Source: Roseibacillus sp.
GTDB lineage: Bacteria; Verrucomicrobiota; Verrucomicrobiia; Verrucomicrobiales; Akkermansiaceae
Direction of reading: 5' to 3'
Assembly (NCBI GenBank): GCA_002686085.1
Contig: NZAC01000049.1
Span: forward strand, 167,925-231,924
DNA length: 64,000 nucleotides
Position numbers and translations under genes: made by a program. Positions 1 through 9,433 of the stretch are shown piece after piece. Position 1 is the stretch's first letter, and each line of letters starts with the position of its first letter. The notes under the pieces were generated by a model. It searched no databases. It was not told the DNA's origin and saw only the letters and a program-made list of their open reading frames with translations.

Positions 1-804
1 GCCAAGCAGGCTTCATCCATGGAGCTGCCAGAGGGAGTTGTCCCTCTGGATATGGCAGAGGTTGAGGGAATCCTTGGCATGTTCGATGAGCAGATCCTTC
101 CTCACTTTCTGGAGTTGTGGACTGGTGTCCGCGATGACTTGGTCGCGGGCCTTGGTGATGAGCGCGCTGTGATTGTTGATCTGAAGGGGGCACTTCCCAC
201 CGTGCCGGGACTTCCCCAGCTTCTTGCCGATGAGGGTAAGGCTCCCCGCATAGCGGTAGTCGCTCCGGCACGAGATAAGGAGCGCCTCCAAAGTTCCTGG
301 CAGAATACGGAAAAGGCGATCAATGGGATTATCAAGATCGTGGGGGACATGACTGGAGAAAATATTCCCATGCAAAGGCCAATGAGCAGCGAGAAGAATG
401 ACCTGAAGACATGGTTTTTCCCGTTCCCATTCCAGACCGATGACTTCGTCCTGAATATCTCATCCGACGAGAAAAACGTTTTCGCCTCAACCTCAAAATC
501 CTATGTGCAAAGTCTCGCTGCAACTCTGGAAAAAGTGAAAGCTGAGCCTGGTAAGAAGGGGGCCTACTTCCATTTGGATCTAACCGTTCTTAACGATTAT
601 CTGGGGGATTGGATCAAGTTGCTCGAAGAGGAGCAAGGAGCGATCTTCGGGGAAGGGTCGCCTGATGCGGAGGACCTGATGCAAATGCTCCCAATCGCCA
701 AGCAGGTTGTATCGGCTCTCAGCGAACTTAAGGGAATCAGCAGTCATACCCGGAATGAGGGTGGTGCCCTGAGGACCTCTGTTCATTTCAGGACAGGTAA
801 CTAG
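1..804 (+). CDS. Hypothetical protein, 5'-truncated by the window edge
   Basis: The frame is open from base 1, so the ATG at 19 is probably internal and the true start lies outside the window. About 267 residues are visible. I recognise no family. The visible part is acidic and mostly alternates amphipathic helices and strands, and it has no membrane segment. A stretch near residues 170-190 (HLDLTVLNDYL) and the end (LRTSVHFRTGN) look like the closing strands of a larger alpha/beta domain. Long secreted proteins of this general look are common in Planctomycetota and Verrucomicrobiota, but that is only a resemblance. The next gene is 129 bases downstream on the same strand. Coding is convincing because the frame stays open with normal composition; the function is unknown. 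Confidence 0.75.
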   Translation, partial: AKQASSMELPEGVVPLDMAEVEGILGMFDEQILPHFLELWTGVRDDLVAGLGDERAVIVDLKGALPTVPGLPQLLADEGKAPRIAVVAPARDKERLQSSWQNTEKAINGIIKIVGDMTGENIPMQRPMSSEKNDLKTWFFPFPFQTDDFVLNISSDEKNVFASTSKSYVQSLAATLEKVKAEPGKKGAYFHLDLTVLNDYLGDWIKLLEEEQGAIFGEGSPDAEDLMQMLPIAKQVVSALSELKGISSHTRNEGGALRTSVHFRTGN

Positions 805-933
805 GAGGTTATCGGTGAGGGTTCTGCCAAAATGACCACTTAATCTCCCGGAGTGAGGGTGTGCAGGTTGGCTAAAGTGACATGAGCTGATTTCCGCTGG
901 TAAAGGCTACGCCTAGGGGATTAGAGTGTCCCT

Positions 934-2007
934 ATGGCAAGATTGATTGTGCCTCAGGAGGACGAGCAGGAGCTCGGCGTGGCACAATCTCAGAACGTGG
1001 AGCTCCAGCTGGCGCGCCAGCGGCAAAGGGATACTGTTCAGTCGGTAGTTAGTTCTATAATCCTTATTGGTTTGCTCATAGGGGTGCTGGCGCTAATTAC
1101 GATTCTCTCTCTTCGGACGGAATCTCCAACAATCGTCACATATCAAGCCCCCATGCCCGAGCAGGAGCGTGTCGAGCGGCCCGAGGTAAACCAGAGAGCG
1201 AGGCCTAATCCACCAGGCCAGAAATCATCGCGTGCTAAGGTGATTGCCTCTCAGGCGGCGTCACCGATATCTGTACCAATCCCTGACAACCCCGTGCCCG
1301 AGGGGCCCTTTGGCATGTCGGATGAGATTGGAGAGGGCTGGGGAGATAATGAGGGAGACGGTACTGGAGGTGGAGGAGCCTCCTTCTTTGGTAGTTACAG
1401 AAAAGGAAAGCGAGTGGCGTATGTTGTCGACTTCTCCGGGTCGATGGGTTCAACAGCAGCAGGGGGAGGGACCTTTGCTCAGGCGCTTAAGAAGGAATTA
1501 ACGACCTCGATCACTAACCTTTCCTCGGGAATGTATTTTACGGTGATCTTCTTCTCCTCGCGCGCGTGGAATTTAACGACGGAGGGTGATGATTATGTAG
1601 GGAACGGGTGGCACGGCCTGGGAGAGCCGCCGCACACCGGATGGTATCCAGCCAATGAGGGAGTTAAGAAGGAGGTCATCAATAAGATTAATAGGATGCC
1701 GGTTGCAGGAGGAACGATGTGGTATCCCGGCCTCAAGATGGCCATGACCATGACGCCGACACCAAGTATCGTATTTCTTCTTTCGGATGGGGAGCCTCGT
1801 GATGGAGATGAAATATCCTTTAACATGAAGCAGCTTAATCCGGGGGGAACGCCGATCGACACCATCGCTTTTGAAGTGCCTGGATCGCCTGCTGGGCGCC
1901 TTATGGAAATAGCGAAGGATACGGGTGGAAAGTTTGTCATGGTCCACAAGGGTGAACGCAAGACGGGAAGGGCCGCCGAAGCCCTCACGGATCCTAAATA
2001 CGATTGA
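934..2007 (+). CDS. Membrane-anchored von Willebrand factor A domain protein
   Basis: The protein has 357 residues. A charged cytoplasmic N-terminus is followed by one membrane segment at about 38-60, a Pro/Glu-rich linker at about 70-125, a Gly-rich stretch at about 132-150, and a VWA domain from about 158. The VWA domain carries the MIDAS metal-site signature DFSGSMG at 166-172, a later AGGTMWYP with the second MIDAS threonine, and LLSDGEPRDGD. VWA domains bind partners through a divalent cation, and the topology puts this one outside the cytoplasm. Verrucomicrobia and planctomycetes often have such proteins next to ExbB/ExbD/TonB-like genes, but none is visible here. The ligand cannot be told. 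The gene converges on ispD with 33 bases between them. Confidence 0.85.
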   Translation: MARLIVPQEDEQELGVAQSQNVELQLARQRQRDTVQSVVSSIILIGLLIGVLALITILSLRTESPTIVTYQAPMPEQERVERPEVNQRARPNPPGQKSSRAKVIASQAASPISVPIPDNPVPEGPFGMSDEIGEGWGDNEGDGTGGGGASFFGSYRKGKRVAYVVDFSGSMGSTAAGGGTFAQALKKELTTSITNLSSGMYFTVIFFSSRAWNLTTEGDDYVGNGWHGLGEPPHTGWYPANEGVKKEVINKINRMPVAGGTMWYPGLKMAMTMTPTPSIVFLLSDGEPRDGDEISFNMKQLNPGGTPIDTIAFEVPGSPAGRLMEIAKDTGGKFVMVHKGERKTGRAAEALTDPKYD

Positions 2008-2040
2008 AGGGGCTTTGTGCTGTCCCGATTGGGAGCGAGC

Positions 2041-2709
2041 CTAGGAGTTCAGGCTGTCCAGCACTGCCGCCGCAAGAGGAAGGTCGCCCGAAACGGTAAC
2101 TTTTGGGTTCGGCCGCTGATTTTCTACGAGCTTTGTGGCAATTCCGATCGCTTCCACAGCGGACACCTCATCTGTCACTTGAATGTCGCGCTCCTTTATC
2201 AGGTTGTAGGCGTCGGAAAGCATATCGAAGCGAAAGGCTTGAGGAGTCTCCATTATCCAAAGATTTTCGCGGGATAGAGACTCGCTTGTGAGGCAATGGC
2301 TATCGCTTCTCTTCAGGGTTTCGGTCATGCGGCGAGCTAGCGCAGCAGCTCCCTCATCCCGGGCTGTCCGGACGACGGCATCAATTTGACCGGGCAATAT
2401 AAGAGGGCGGGCTCCATCATGAACGGTAATGTATTCAGGCTTGGAGGGGAGAGCTTCCATGCCACGGATGACGGAGAGGTAGCGCTCCTCGTCCCCTTCG
2501 GTTCTGAGGACTGGCTTTCCAGTTCCAGGAGTCAGCTTTGCGAAGCGCTCCGCACTTGTGACTACCACAATCGTATCGATCTCCTCAGCCTCCATAAAGG
2601 CATCGAGGCTCCATTGCAGAACCGGCTGTCCTTTTAGCATAGACAGCATTTTGTCGAAGCCCATTCTCTGGCTTCTGCCGGCTGCGACGATAATTGCGGC
2701 ACAGCTCAT
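2041..2709 (-). CDS. ispD: 2-C-methyl-D-erythritol 4-phosphate cytidylyltransferase
   Basis: IspD transfers CMP from CTP to 2-C-methyl-D-erythritol 4-phosphate, the third step of the cytosolic MEP (non-mevalonate) isoprenoid pathway. The 222-residue length is typical. The N-terminus has the nucleotide-binding loop AAGRSQRMGFDK with the essential Arg and Lys. The middle has VHDGARPLI, matching the family's V-H-D-x-A-R-P block with Gly in the usual Ala position. TDEVSAVEAIG near residue 180 matches the conserved T-D-D/E block. IspF is often fused or adjacent in other bacteria but is not next to it here. The 62 bases separating it from the YqeY-like gene on the same strand allow co-transcription. 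Confidence 0.93.
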   Translation of the reverse strand: MSCAAIIVAAGRSQRMGFDKMLSMLKGQPVLQWSLDAFMEAEEIDTIVVVTSAERFAKLTPGTGKPVLRTEGDEERYLSVIRGMEALPSKPEYITVHDGARPLILPGQIDAVVRTARDEGAAALARRMTETLKRSDSHCLTSESLSRENLWIMETPQAFRFDMLSDAYNLIKERDIQVTDEVSAVEAIGIATKLVENQRPNPKVTVSGDLPLAAAVLDSLNS

Positions 2710-2771
2710 TATTTAGGGCAGACCATGGTTCGGTATAAGGGGTTGGTATAAAATTTGAGGAAGGAACGATC

Positions 2772-3227
2772 CTAGGCGAGTTGGTTCATCACTGCCTGTG
2801 AAAGGGCCTTGCCATCTGCTCTGCCAGCGGTCTTTTCCTGTAAGACTTTCATTACCTTACCCATATCTGCTCTCGAGGAGGCATTGCACTCAGTAATTGC
2901 TGCATGAACGAGCCCATCAATTTCCTCTGGTGAAAGAGGAGAGGGAAGATATTTCTCAAGAAGAGTTATCTCGGACTCTTCTTTTTGGGCTAACTCCAAG
3001 CGGCCTGCCTTATTGAACTGGTCCATGGATTCCCTGCGCTGTTTGATCTGCTTGCGGATTATGCCTACAATTTCTCCTTCCTCCAGGGTAGCATCGGCTC
3101 CTCCTTTCTCGATCGCAGCATTCTTGATCGCGCTCTTAACCGCACGGAGAGTATTGAGAGCCATACTATCCTTGGCGCGCATGGCGTTTTTCAGGTCTTC
3201 TGTGAGTCGGTTTGCAGTGTCAGCCAT
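2772..3227 (-). CDS. GatB/YqeY domain-containing protein
   Basis: This is a 151-residue stand-alone YqeY-type protein, an all-helical fold also found as the tail domain of the GatB subunit of tRNA amidotransferase. Typical features are the opening LTEDLKNAMRAKDSMALNTLR, the middle QIKQRRESMDQFNKAGR, and the end MGKVMKVLQEKTAGRADGK with its Gly-rich turn. The length matches the family. The role of free-standing YqeY proteins is uncertain; tRNA-related functions are inferred only from the GatB similarity. It lies just upstream of ispD on the same strand. Confidence 0.92.
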   Translation of the reverse strand: MADTANRLTEDLKNAMRAKDSMALNTLRAVKSAIKNAAIEKGGADATLEEGEIVGIIRKQIKQRRESMDQFNKAGRLELAQKEESEITLLEKYLPSPLSPEEIDGLVHAAITECNASSRADMGKVMKVLQEKTAGRADGKALSQAVMNQLA

Positions 3228-3312
3228 GGTGGGGAAGTAGAATTTTCAAGCGGTAATTTGCAAGGGTCAAGTTTTGCAAGCAGCCCCGTCCCCCGGAAGG
3301 AGGATTATAAGA

Positions 3313-3333
3313 AAACTTGAAACTTGAAACTTG
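3313..3333 (+). repeat. Three tandem copies of AAACTTG at a gene start
   Basis: Three perfect head-to-tail copies of the heptamer AAACTTG end just before a purine-rich GAAAGAGGGGGG tract. Each copy contains a TTG, and because the unit is 7 bases long the three TTGs fall in three different frames. Only the middle one, at 3324, opens the long downstream frame. The repeat may be chance or may vary in copy number. Confidence 0.6.
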
Positions 3334-3872
3334 AAAGAGGGGGGAAGAAGAGCCTTCTTCATGTCGTGCGTGCAGGAAGTTTCTATCTCGTCCTAGTTGG
3401 ATTATCCTTGTGCGTTGCAGGAGTAGTATTTGTTGCGCTTATGTGGCGAAGTTTTGATCGAGCGTCTGACCAGAGGGCGTGGACCGAGGTGCAGTCGACG
3501 ATTATTGAGTCTAGAGTTGACCAGCGTCAGATTGGATCGGAGGTAGAGGTAGAATATGGTTTTTTTGTGGCTTATGGGTATTCGTATGAAGGAGTGGCTT
3601 TCACTTCGGAGCGATACAGCCTGCGAGGTTCTCCCTGGAGTTCTTCGATGGAGAGGTCCCAGCGGCGGGTGGATCAGTTTCCTGTGGGCTCGGTAGTCAC
3701 CTGTTTCGTTGATCCCGTCGACCCTGCCTTCTCGGTTCTGAAGCTTGATTCCAAAGCTCCGGGTTATTCCCTTTGGTTCCCAGCAATCTTCATCATTGGA
3801 GGCCTTGGCATGATCGTGGGTGCCATCCGGGGAGACCTCATGCTCAAGCGCTCGCAAGTGAGAAAGGACTGA
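3324..3872 (+). CDS. DUF3592-like membrane protein
   Basis: The protein has 182 residues, two membrane segments (about 18-40 and 148-167), and a soluble beta-rich domain between them. That domain contains TEVQSTIIES, a Tyr-rich strand (FVAYGYSYEG) and VVTCFVDPVDP, the usual layout and motifs of the DUF3592 family, whose function is unknown. The start is uncertain. A stop at 3318 forces initiation at TTG 3324, inside the AAACTTG repeat, or at GTG 3366, which follows a GAGGGGGGAAG purine tract. The GTG start would keep both membrane segments. The gene is a lone plus-strand gene between minus-strand neighbours. Confidence 0.75.
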   Translation: MKLERGGKKSLLHVVRAGSFYLVLVGLSLCVAGVVFVALMWRSFDRASDQRAWTEVQSTIIESRVDQRQIGSEVEVEYGFFVAYGYSYEGVAFTSERYSLRGSPWSSSMERSQRRVDQFPVGSVVTCFVDPVDPAFSVLKLDSKAPGYSLWFPAIFIIGGLGMIVGAIRGDLMLKRSQVRKD

Positions 3873-3895
3873 GAATATCCTGTTGAGGGTGAGGT

Positions 3896-4693
3896 TCAGC
3901 TAGAAGTTACTTTTACGAGGAAGCCCTTGCGACGCGCAGAGGTGAGCATCCCGTGAAGCAGCCAGAGAGATGCTCCCAGAAAAAGTATGTTTGTAGTAAG
4001 AGCACATGACATCTGGCTCATAGGGAAAGTACCAAACTCGATAACTTGTCTCATTCCTTCAAAGACGTGTGTGGAGGGCAGAGCGTGCGCGACAGGTTGC
4101 AGCCACCCCGGCAGGGCAGAAACCGGATAAAATACTGCTGAGAAGGGCTGAACCATGAAGGGTATTGCCCATGCAAGAGACTCAGCGCCGTGACCGAACC
4201 TCAGGATAAGGCTGACAGAAACGAGACCAAGAGCCCAACCGAAGAGAAGGAGGTTGAGATAAAAGGGAACCAGAGCGAGCTCGAGATTGAAGAGATTGAA
4301 CTGGTAGGCGACGATTGCAATCAGAGATAAAATCACTCCAGTGAAGATCACCCGGCACAATCCAACCAGAAACATTGCGCCGACGTATTCGGTGATTCTA
4401 ACCGGTGCCGCAAAAATGTTCAAAAGGTTGCGGGTCCACACATCCTCAAGGAAAGAGATCGATACGCCCTGCTGTGAACGGAACAGTGCATCCCAGAGAA
4501 TGATTGCCCCGATAAGATAGGTGATCGTTTCTGGAAAGTTACCAGATCCCTCGGATTGAAGATATTTTGTCAAAAATCCCCAGACGAGAAGCTGCACGAA
4601 AGGCCAGAACACGAGCTCGATGATCCGCACCGGGTGACGGGTGTAGAGCCAGAAATAGCGCAGGGCGATTGAGCCAAGGATGCGAAAGTTCAT
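3896..4693 (-). CDS. ABC-2 type transporter permease
   Basis: The protein has 265 residues from ATG 4693; a GTG at 4723 would add ten polar residues. It has about six hydrophobic segments with short loops. The opening RYFWLYTRHPVRIIELVFWP and the following LLVWGFLTKYL are typical of ABC-2 exporter permeases, which form the membrane channel of export systems for polysaccharides, lipids or drugs. The pattern GHGAESLAWAIPFMVQPFSAVFYPVS is the usual late helix pair, here quoted by its ends only: GHGAESLAW and PFSAVFYPVS. No ATP-binding subunit lies beside it, which is unusual because the two are normally adjacent. The substrate is unknown. Confidence 0.88.
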   Translation of the reverse strand: MNFRILGSIALRYFWLYTRHPVRIIELVFWPFVQLLVWGFLTKYLQSEGSGNFPETITYLIGAIILWDALFRSQQGVSISFLEDVWTRNLLNIFAAPVRITEYVGAMFLVGLCRVIFTGVILSLIAIVAYQFNLFNLELALVPFYLNLLLFGWALGLVSVSLILRFGHGAESLAWAIPFMVQPFSAVFYPVSALPGWLQPVAHALPSTHVFEGMRQVIEFGTFPMSQMSCALTTNILFLGASLWLLHGMLTSARRKGFLVKVTSS

Positions 4694-4766
4694 GCAGTCG
4701 GATCTGTGGCTGTTGATCGCCACCTGATGACGATCTTGTAAGCCACGCGAAGGGTGGATTTGAAAT

Positions 4767-6200
4767 TCAGGCCAGAATCTCCTTTACGACCCGGGCCTCT
4801 TCTACACCGGTGAGCCGTTGGTCCAATCCTTGGTAGCGGAAGGTAAGCTTCTCGTGGTTAATACCAAGCTGGTTCAGGATCGTCGCATTCAGATCACGGA
4901 TATGAACTGGATCCTCCAGAATGTTATAGGAGTAATCATCGGTCTTACCATGCTCGTAGCCCCGCTTGATGCCCGCTCCGGCCATCCACGTAGTGAAGCA
5001 GCGGCCATGGTGGTCACGACCGTGATTATCTTTTGTCAGCTTTCCCTGTGAGTATATCGTCCGGCCGAATTCGCCACCACAGATCACAAGGGTATCATCG
5101 AACATGCCTCGCTCCTTCAGGTCCTTGATCAATCCCGCACATGGTTGATCGATATCCTCACACTGCTGGCGCAGTTTTGAGGGCAGGCTGCCATGCTGAT
5201 CCCAGCCGCGATGAAAGAGCTGCTGGAAACGTACTCCTTTCTCGGCCATGCGCCTCGCCAGCAGGCAATTACGTGCAAAGCTTCCGGGCTTCTCCACGTC
5301 AGGGCCATAAAGGTCTTTTACGTGTTGGGGTTCGTTGGAAATATCCATCAACTCTGGCACTTCGGCCTGCATCCGGAAAGCCATCTCGTACTGCTCAATC
5401 CGTGACTGAGTTTCCGGGTCGGCGAACCTCTTGAATGTCTCGCTGTTAAGATCCTTAAGGCCATCAAGCATCCCGCGACGCGCATCTCGATCGATGCCCG
5501 GGGGGTTGTTCAGGTAAAGTACTGGCTCTCCGTTACTTCGTAATTTCACTCCCTGATGACTGGAAGGAAGAAAACCGCTCCCCCATAATCTGTCATAGAG
5601 AGCCTGTAGTTGCCCGCGCCCACGAGAGATCATGACAATATACGCTGGCATGTTCTCATTCACGCTACCTAGTCCATAACTCAGCCATGATCCCATGCTT
5701 GGCTTACCCTGCTGCTGAACCCCGGTATTGATGAAAGTGATCGCAGGATCATGATTGACCGCCTCAGTATTCATGGTCTTGATTATCGTGATATCATCCA
5801 CGACGCTCGCAGTATGAGGCAGGAGGTCCTTGTTGACCCAGGTTCCATGCTTGCCGAAGCGCTCAAACTCAAACATGGGAGCCACGCAGGGAAAGGACTT
5901 CTGCCCGCTCGTCATGCCGGTTATACGCTGACCCTGGCGAATAGAATCAGGCAATTCCTTACCATGGATTTCCCGTAATGCCGGCTTATAGTCAAAGGTG
6001 TCAATGTGCGATGGCCCGCCCGGGAAAAACAGGTAAATGGCACGCTTTGCCTTGGGAGCAAAGTTTGGGAATCCCGGTAAACCATCAGCCGCCTCTGCGG
6101 AACCAAAGATACCCGGGTTCCAGAGACTGCTCAGGGCAGCGGCGCCCATGCCGTGTCCGGTATGTAACAAAAATCGACGCCGTGTTGGATCGTAATGCAT
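4767..6200 (-). CDS. DUF1501 protein, Tat-exported
   Basis: The protein has 477 residues. The N-terminus has a twin-arginine signal (TRRRFLL, then a hydrophobic run), so it is predicted to be exported folded. The DUF1501 landmarks follow in order: [16 protein letters not shown] at about 58-73, [11 protein letters not shown] at about 138, the FHRGWDQHG block near 330, GGEFGRT near 373, and [10 protein letters not shown] near 387. The spaced Asp/His residues resemble a metal site, and DUF1501 is generally grouped with the alkaline phosphatase/sulfatase-like fold. No activity is established. The gene lies 28 bases after the heme protein at 6229-9393 and is surely co-transcribed with it. Its closest relative in the window is the DUF1501 at 22097. 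Confidence 0.93.
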   Translation of the reverse strand: MHYDPTRRRFLLHTGHGMGAAALSSLWNPGIFGSAEAADGLPGFPNFAPKAKRAIYLFFPGGPSHIDTFDYKPALREIHGKELPDSIRQGQRITGMTSGQKSFPCVAPMFEFERFGKHGTWVNKDLLPHTASVVDDITIIKTMNTEAVNHDPAITFINTGVQQQGKPSMGSWLSYGLGSVNENMPAYIVMISRGRGQLQALYDRLWGSGFLPSSHQGVKLRSNGEPVLYLNNPPGIDRDARRGMLDGLKDLNSETFKRFADPETQSRIEQYEMAFRMQAEVPELMDISNEPQHVKDLYGPDVEKPGSFARNCLLARRMAEKGVRFQQLFHRGWDQHGSLPSKLRQQCEDIDQPCAGLIKDLKERGMFDDTLVICGGEFGRTIYSQGKLTKDNHGRDHHGRCFTTWMAGAGIKRGYEHGKTDDYSYNILEDPVHIRDLNATILNQLGINHEKLTFRYQGLDQRLTGVEEARVVKEILA

Positions 6201-6228
6201 TTCTTGCTGGTATTTAATACTTAAAGGA

Positions 6229-9200
6229 TTACCCGCGTGTCAGGGTTTCATCCATATTCAGGAGGAGCTGTCCAACCACCATCCAGGCGGCATGCTCGAC
6301 GGCATCAATTGTCTCATCGCGGGCGACTTCGCCAACGGCGAGAAACTCTTTCGCTTTATTGGGGTTATCCCGGAATCTTTCTAACTGATCATCAAGGACT
6401 CTCTCAATCACCTTAACCTCGGGTTCGCTTGCGGGGCGGGACAAGGCCAGTTTGAATCCATAGTCTATCCTTGAGGCCGTGTCGTTACCTCCCTCCTTGA
6501 TCAACCTCTGGCCGAGAGAACGAGCGGCCTCAACAAATTGCGGGTCGTTCAGGGTAACGAGAGCCTGAAGTGGCGTATTGGTAATGGGCCGTTGAATCAT
6601 GCATTTTTCGCGCGTGGGAGCATCAAAGATTAACATGTTTGGCATCGGCGCAGATCGCTTCCAATAGGTATACATCGAGCGGCGATAAAGCTTCTCACCA
6701 TTGTCTCGTTTATACCTTAGGCCCCCATTGAGAGACACTTCGTTCCAGATATTGGGTGGTTGGTATGGCTTGACGCTTGGTCCGCCAATCCTTTCTACCA
6801 GCAGGCCAGAAAGGTCCAATGCCGTGTCACGAATAAACTCACCCTGCAGACGAAAACGTGGGGACCTCGCAAGCAGGATATTCTCGGGGTCAACCCGGGC
6901 CAACTGCGGCGTTAAACGGGACGTCTGGCGGTAGGTTGCTGAAAGAACTATCTGTTTTATCATACGTTTGACATCCCAGCCACTCTCCACAAAATCCACG
7001 GCCAGCCAGTCGAGCAACTCCGGATGACTAGGCGGACTCCCCTGATTTCCAAAATCATCAACCGATTTTGTCAATCCGCGTCCGAAAAGCAGCGCCCAGT
7101 AGCGGTTAACCGCAACCCGGGCAGTGAGCGGGTTTGAGCCCGAGGTAAGCCACTTCGCCAACCCGAGTCGGTTGGAAGGGGCTCCCTGTGGAAGTGGTGG
7201 CAGCGCGGCCGGAACCCCCGGATGGACTACGGCATCAGGTCCATCCTTGATTGGCTGGTCATAGGCGCCACGATCGAGAATATAGGTCTTACGAGTCTTG
7301 TTGGCCGCATTGTCCTGCATCACCATCACACTGGTGCCTTTCTGGCTCTTAATCCCGGCTTCCTCCGCCAGAAGCTTGCTGTGTAGTGAAATCAGTTTCT
7401 GGTATGCCTTGTCCTCGGTGGATAAAAAGTAATCGAGCAAAACTGCTTCCTGCTCTTTCGTACGGCTTGCAGCAGCAGTAGCGAGGATTGCCTTGATCGG
7501 ATCCTCACCCAGTCGCTGAATCTGCTCTTCCGAAAGGTCCCGGTTGTAGATTCGCAATTCATCGACTTCACCAATGTAATTTCCCTTGCCTGATCGACTG
7601 CCGATTTTAAAGGGTGTCTGCGTTGCGATAGTATCCTTGAGTGAATCCTGCTCCACCTTGTTGCCCGAGAGCTTACCATCGATAAAAATCTTAACGCCTG
7701 CGGCCTTGGATGAACCGTCATAAGTAACGGCCACATGGTGCCATTTGTCTGCCGTGAGAGATTCTGCCGACATCACTTTGAGGGCATTTCCTGGCCAGCT
7801 ATTGACAATATGTGTGCCCACCGTGCGATTCTGGATCCAAAAATCATAGCCTCGGAAAGCCTGGCCTTCGTCTATACGTGCAATCACTGCACCGCTACCG
7901 TTGTTCGGAACCTTTAACCATGCGGCAAAGGTAAAGGGCTGGTCGCGTTCCCGAGCCGGCCAAGAATCGAAAGAAACCGCACTCTTTCCATCAAATCGGA
8001 TCCCCCCGTGGGCACCACGCTTTGCGGGATACACCTTGCCGCCGATGTGTCCGACTCCTCCACCTACACTAGCCTTGATTTGTTTCCCTCCACGCTCATC
8101 TAATGGAAAGAAATGGGCCAGGCCGGCCGGCTCAGGAAAGGTGTCTCCTGCGGACTGTTCTGCGACGTGCAGCCACTTGACGTATTCCGACATCGCTGCC
8201 TGTTTATAGTCGCTCATCTGTTTGTCACTGGCATCGATTGCTTTACGTAACTCAGCCAACTTTCTCGCCTGTTCGCGGGGTGGCACATTGACGACAGGCG
8301 CCTGATTACCTCCTCGTGTTTGCATTCCCGGGTCGGTGGTATTGTTGAAGTAGGCAAACATCTGATAGTATTCCCGTTGGGTAATCGGGTCATATTTGTG
8401 GTCGTGACACTGGGCGCACTCCATCGTTAGTCCCATCCATACGTTGGCGGTGGTTTTGACCCGGTCGACGACGTATTCTACCCTTAATTCCTCAGCGAAG
8501 GCGCCACCCTCATCGGAGGTAGCATGGTTGCGGTTAAACCCGGAGGCAACACGTTGACTAACAGTCGCATCAGGAAACAGGTCGCCAGCCAGTTGCTCGG
8601 TGGTAAACTGGTCAAAGGGCATGTTGGAGTTGTAGGCGTCGATTACCCATTCACGCCACGCCCACATATCGCGCGGGCCATCCGCGTGCATTACCGAAGA
8701 GTCTCCATAGCGTGCCGCATCCATCCATGCCAGGGCCATTCGTTCACCATATCGTTTCGTGCCGAGAAGACGATCGACCACCTTCTCATAGGCCTGAGCC
8801 GACTTGTCATTCACAAATGCTTCAACGTCGGAAGGTGCCGGGGGCAGACCTGTCAGGTCGTAGGTCACTCTGCGGATCAGAGTGCGACGGTCCGCCTCTT
8901 CTGATTGTTCAAGGCCTGCCTTTGCTAGCCCACCCAAGATAAATGAATCCACGGGGTTATTGACCCGCTGACTTTGCGTTTTAGTCGAGGCTACCTTAGC
9001 CTTTGCCGGCGGGAGGAAAGCCCAATGCTCCTTGTATTCTGCTCCAGAGAGAATCCATCGCTTTAGCAGTGCTTTCTGTTCCGTATTCAATGCCCTGTGA
9101 GAGTTGGGCGGCGGCATCACCTCATCCTCATCCTCTGAGGTGATCCGGTATAAGAACTCACTTTCGGCGAGTTTCTCCGGATTAATCGCTCTGATTCCTT

Positions 9201-9393
9201 TGTTCAGTTTGATCGCTCCTTCGCGAGTATCGAGTCGAAGATCAGCCTTACGGTCGGCTGCATCTGGCCCATGACAAAGGAAGCAATTACTCGATAGAAT
9301 CGGACGGATGTCGCGGTTGAAGTCGATCGCATCTGCTGCTGTGAGTAGTGGACTTGCGCAGATGATAAAAAGGAGCGAAATATGCTTGGGCAT
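6229..9393 (-). CDS. PSCyt1-DUF1549-LamG-DUF1553 secreted cytochrome-like protein
   Basis: The protein has 1054 residues. A signal peptide (about 1-19) is followed by a planctomycete cytochrome C domain with heme site C37-x-x-C40-H41, then DUF1549 (PSCyt2, about 145-350), which contains a second CAQCH at 326-330 followed by DHKYDP. Residues about 424-632 form an inserted LamG/concanavalin A-like domain ([29 protein letters not shown]). DUF1553 (PSD1) fills about 735-1025. The LamG insert suggests binding to a polysaccharide or other surface polymer. The partner gene is the DUF1501 at 4767. DUF1549 and DUF1553 have no assigned activity. The other DUF1553 proteins in the window lack this insert. 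Confidence 0.93.
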   Translation of the reverse strand: MPKHISLLFIICASPLLTAADAIDFNRDIRPILSSNCFLCHGPDAADRKADLRLDTREGAIKLNKGIRAINPEKLAESEFLYRITSEDEDEVMPPPNSHRALNTEQKALLKRWILSGAEYKEHWAFLPPAKAKVASTKTQSQRVNNPVDSFILGGLAKAGLEQSEEADRRTLIRRVTYDLTGLPPAPSDVEAFVNDKSAQAYEKVVDRLLGTKRYGERMALAWMDAARYGDSSVMHADGPRDMWAWREWVIDAYNSNMPFDQFTTEQLAGDLFPDATVSQRVASGFNRNHATSDEGGAFAEELRVEYVVDRVKTTANVWMGLTMECAQCHDHKYDPITQREYYQMFAYFNNTTDPGMQTRGGNQAPVVNVPPREQARKLAELRKAIDASDKQMSDYKQAAMSEYVKWLHVAEQSAGDTFPEPAGLAHFFPLDERGGKQIKASVGGGVGHIGGKVYPAKRGAHGGIRFDGKSAVSFDSWPARERDQPFTFAAWLKVPNNGSGAVIARIDEGQAFRGYDFWIQNRTVGTHIVNSWPGNALKVMSAESLTADKWHHVAVTYDGSSKAAGVKIFIDGKLSGNKVEQDSLKDTIATQTPFKIGSRSGKGNYIGEVDELRIYNRDLSEEQIQRLGEDPIKAILATAAASRTKEQEAVLLDYFLSTEDKAYQKLISLHSKLLAEEAGIKSQKGTSVMVMQDNAANKTRKTYILDRGAYDQPIKDGPDAVVHPGVPAALPPLPQGAPSNRLGLAKWLTSGSNPLTARVAVNRYWALLFGRGLTKSVDDFGNQGSPPSHPELLDWLAVDFVESGWDVKRMIKQIVLSATYRQTSRLTPQLARVDPENILLARSPRFRLQGEFIRDTALDLSGLLVERIGGPSVKPYQPPNIWNEVSLNGGLRYKRDNGEKLYRRSMYTYWKRSAPMPNMLIFDAPTREKCMIQRPITNTPLQALVTLNDPQFVEAARSLGQRLIKEGGNDTASRIDYGFKLALSRPASEPEVKVIERVLDDQLERFRDNPNKAKEFLAVGEVARDETIDAVEHAAWMVVGQLLLNMDETLTRG

Positions 9394-9433
9394 GAGCGTG
9401 GATTTTGAAGGTGCTGAATTCCGGCGGTGTTGC

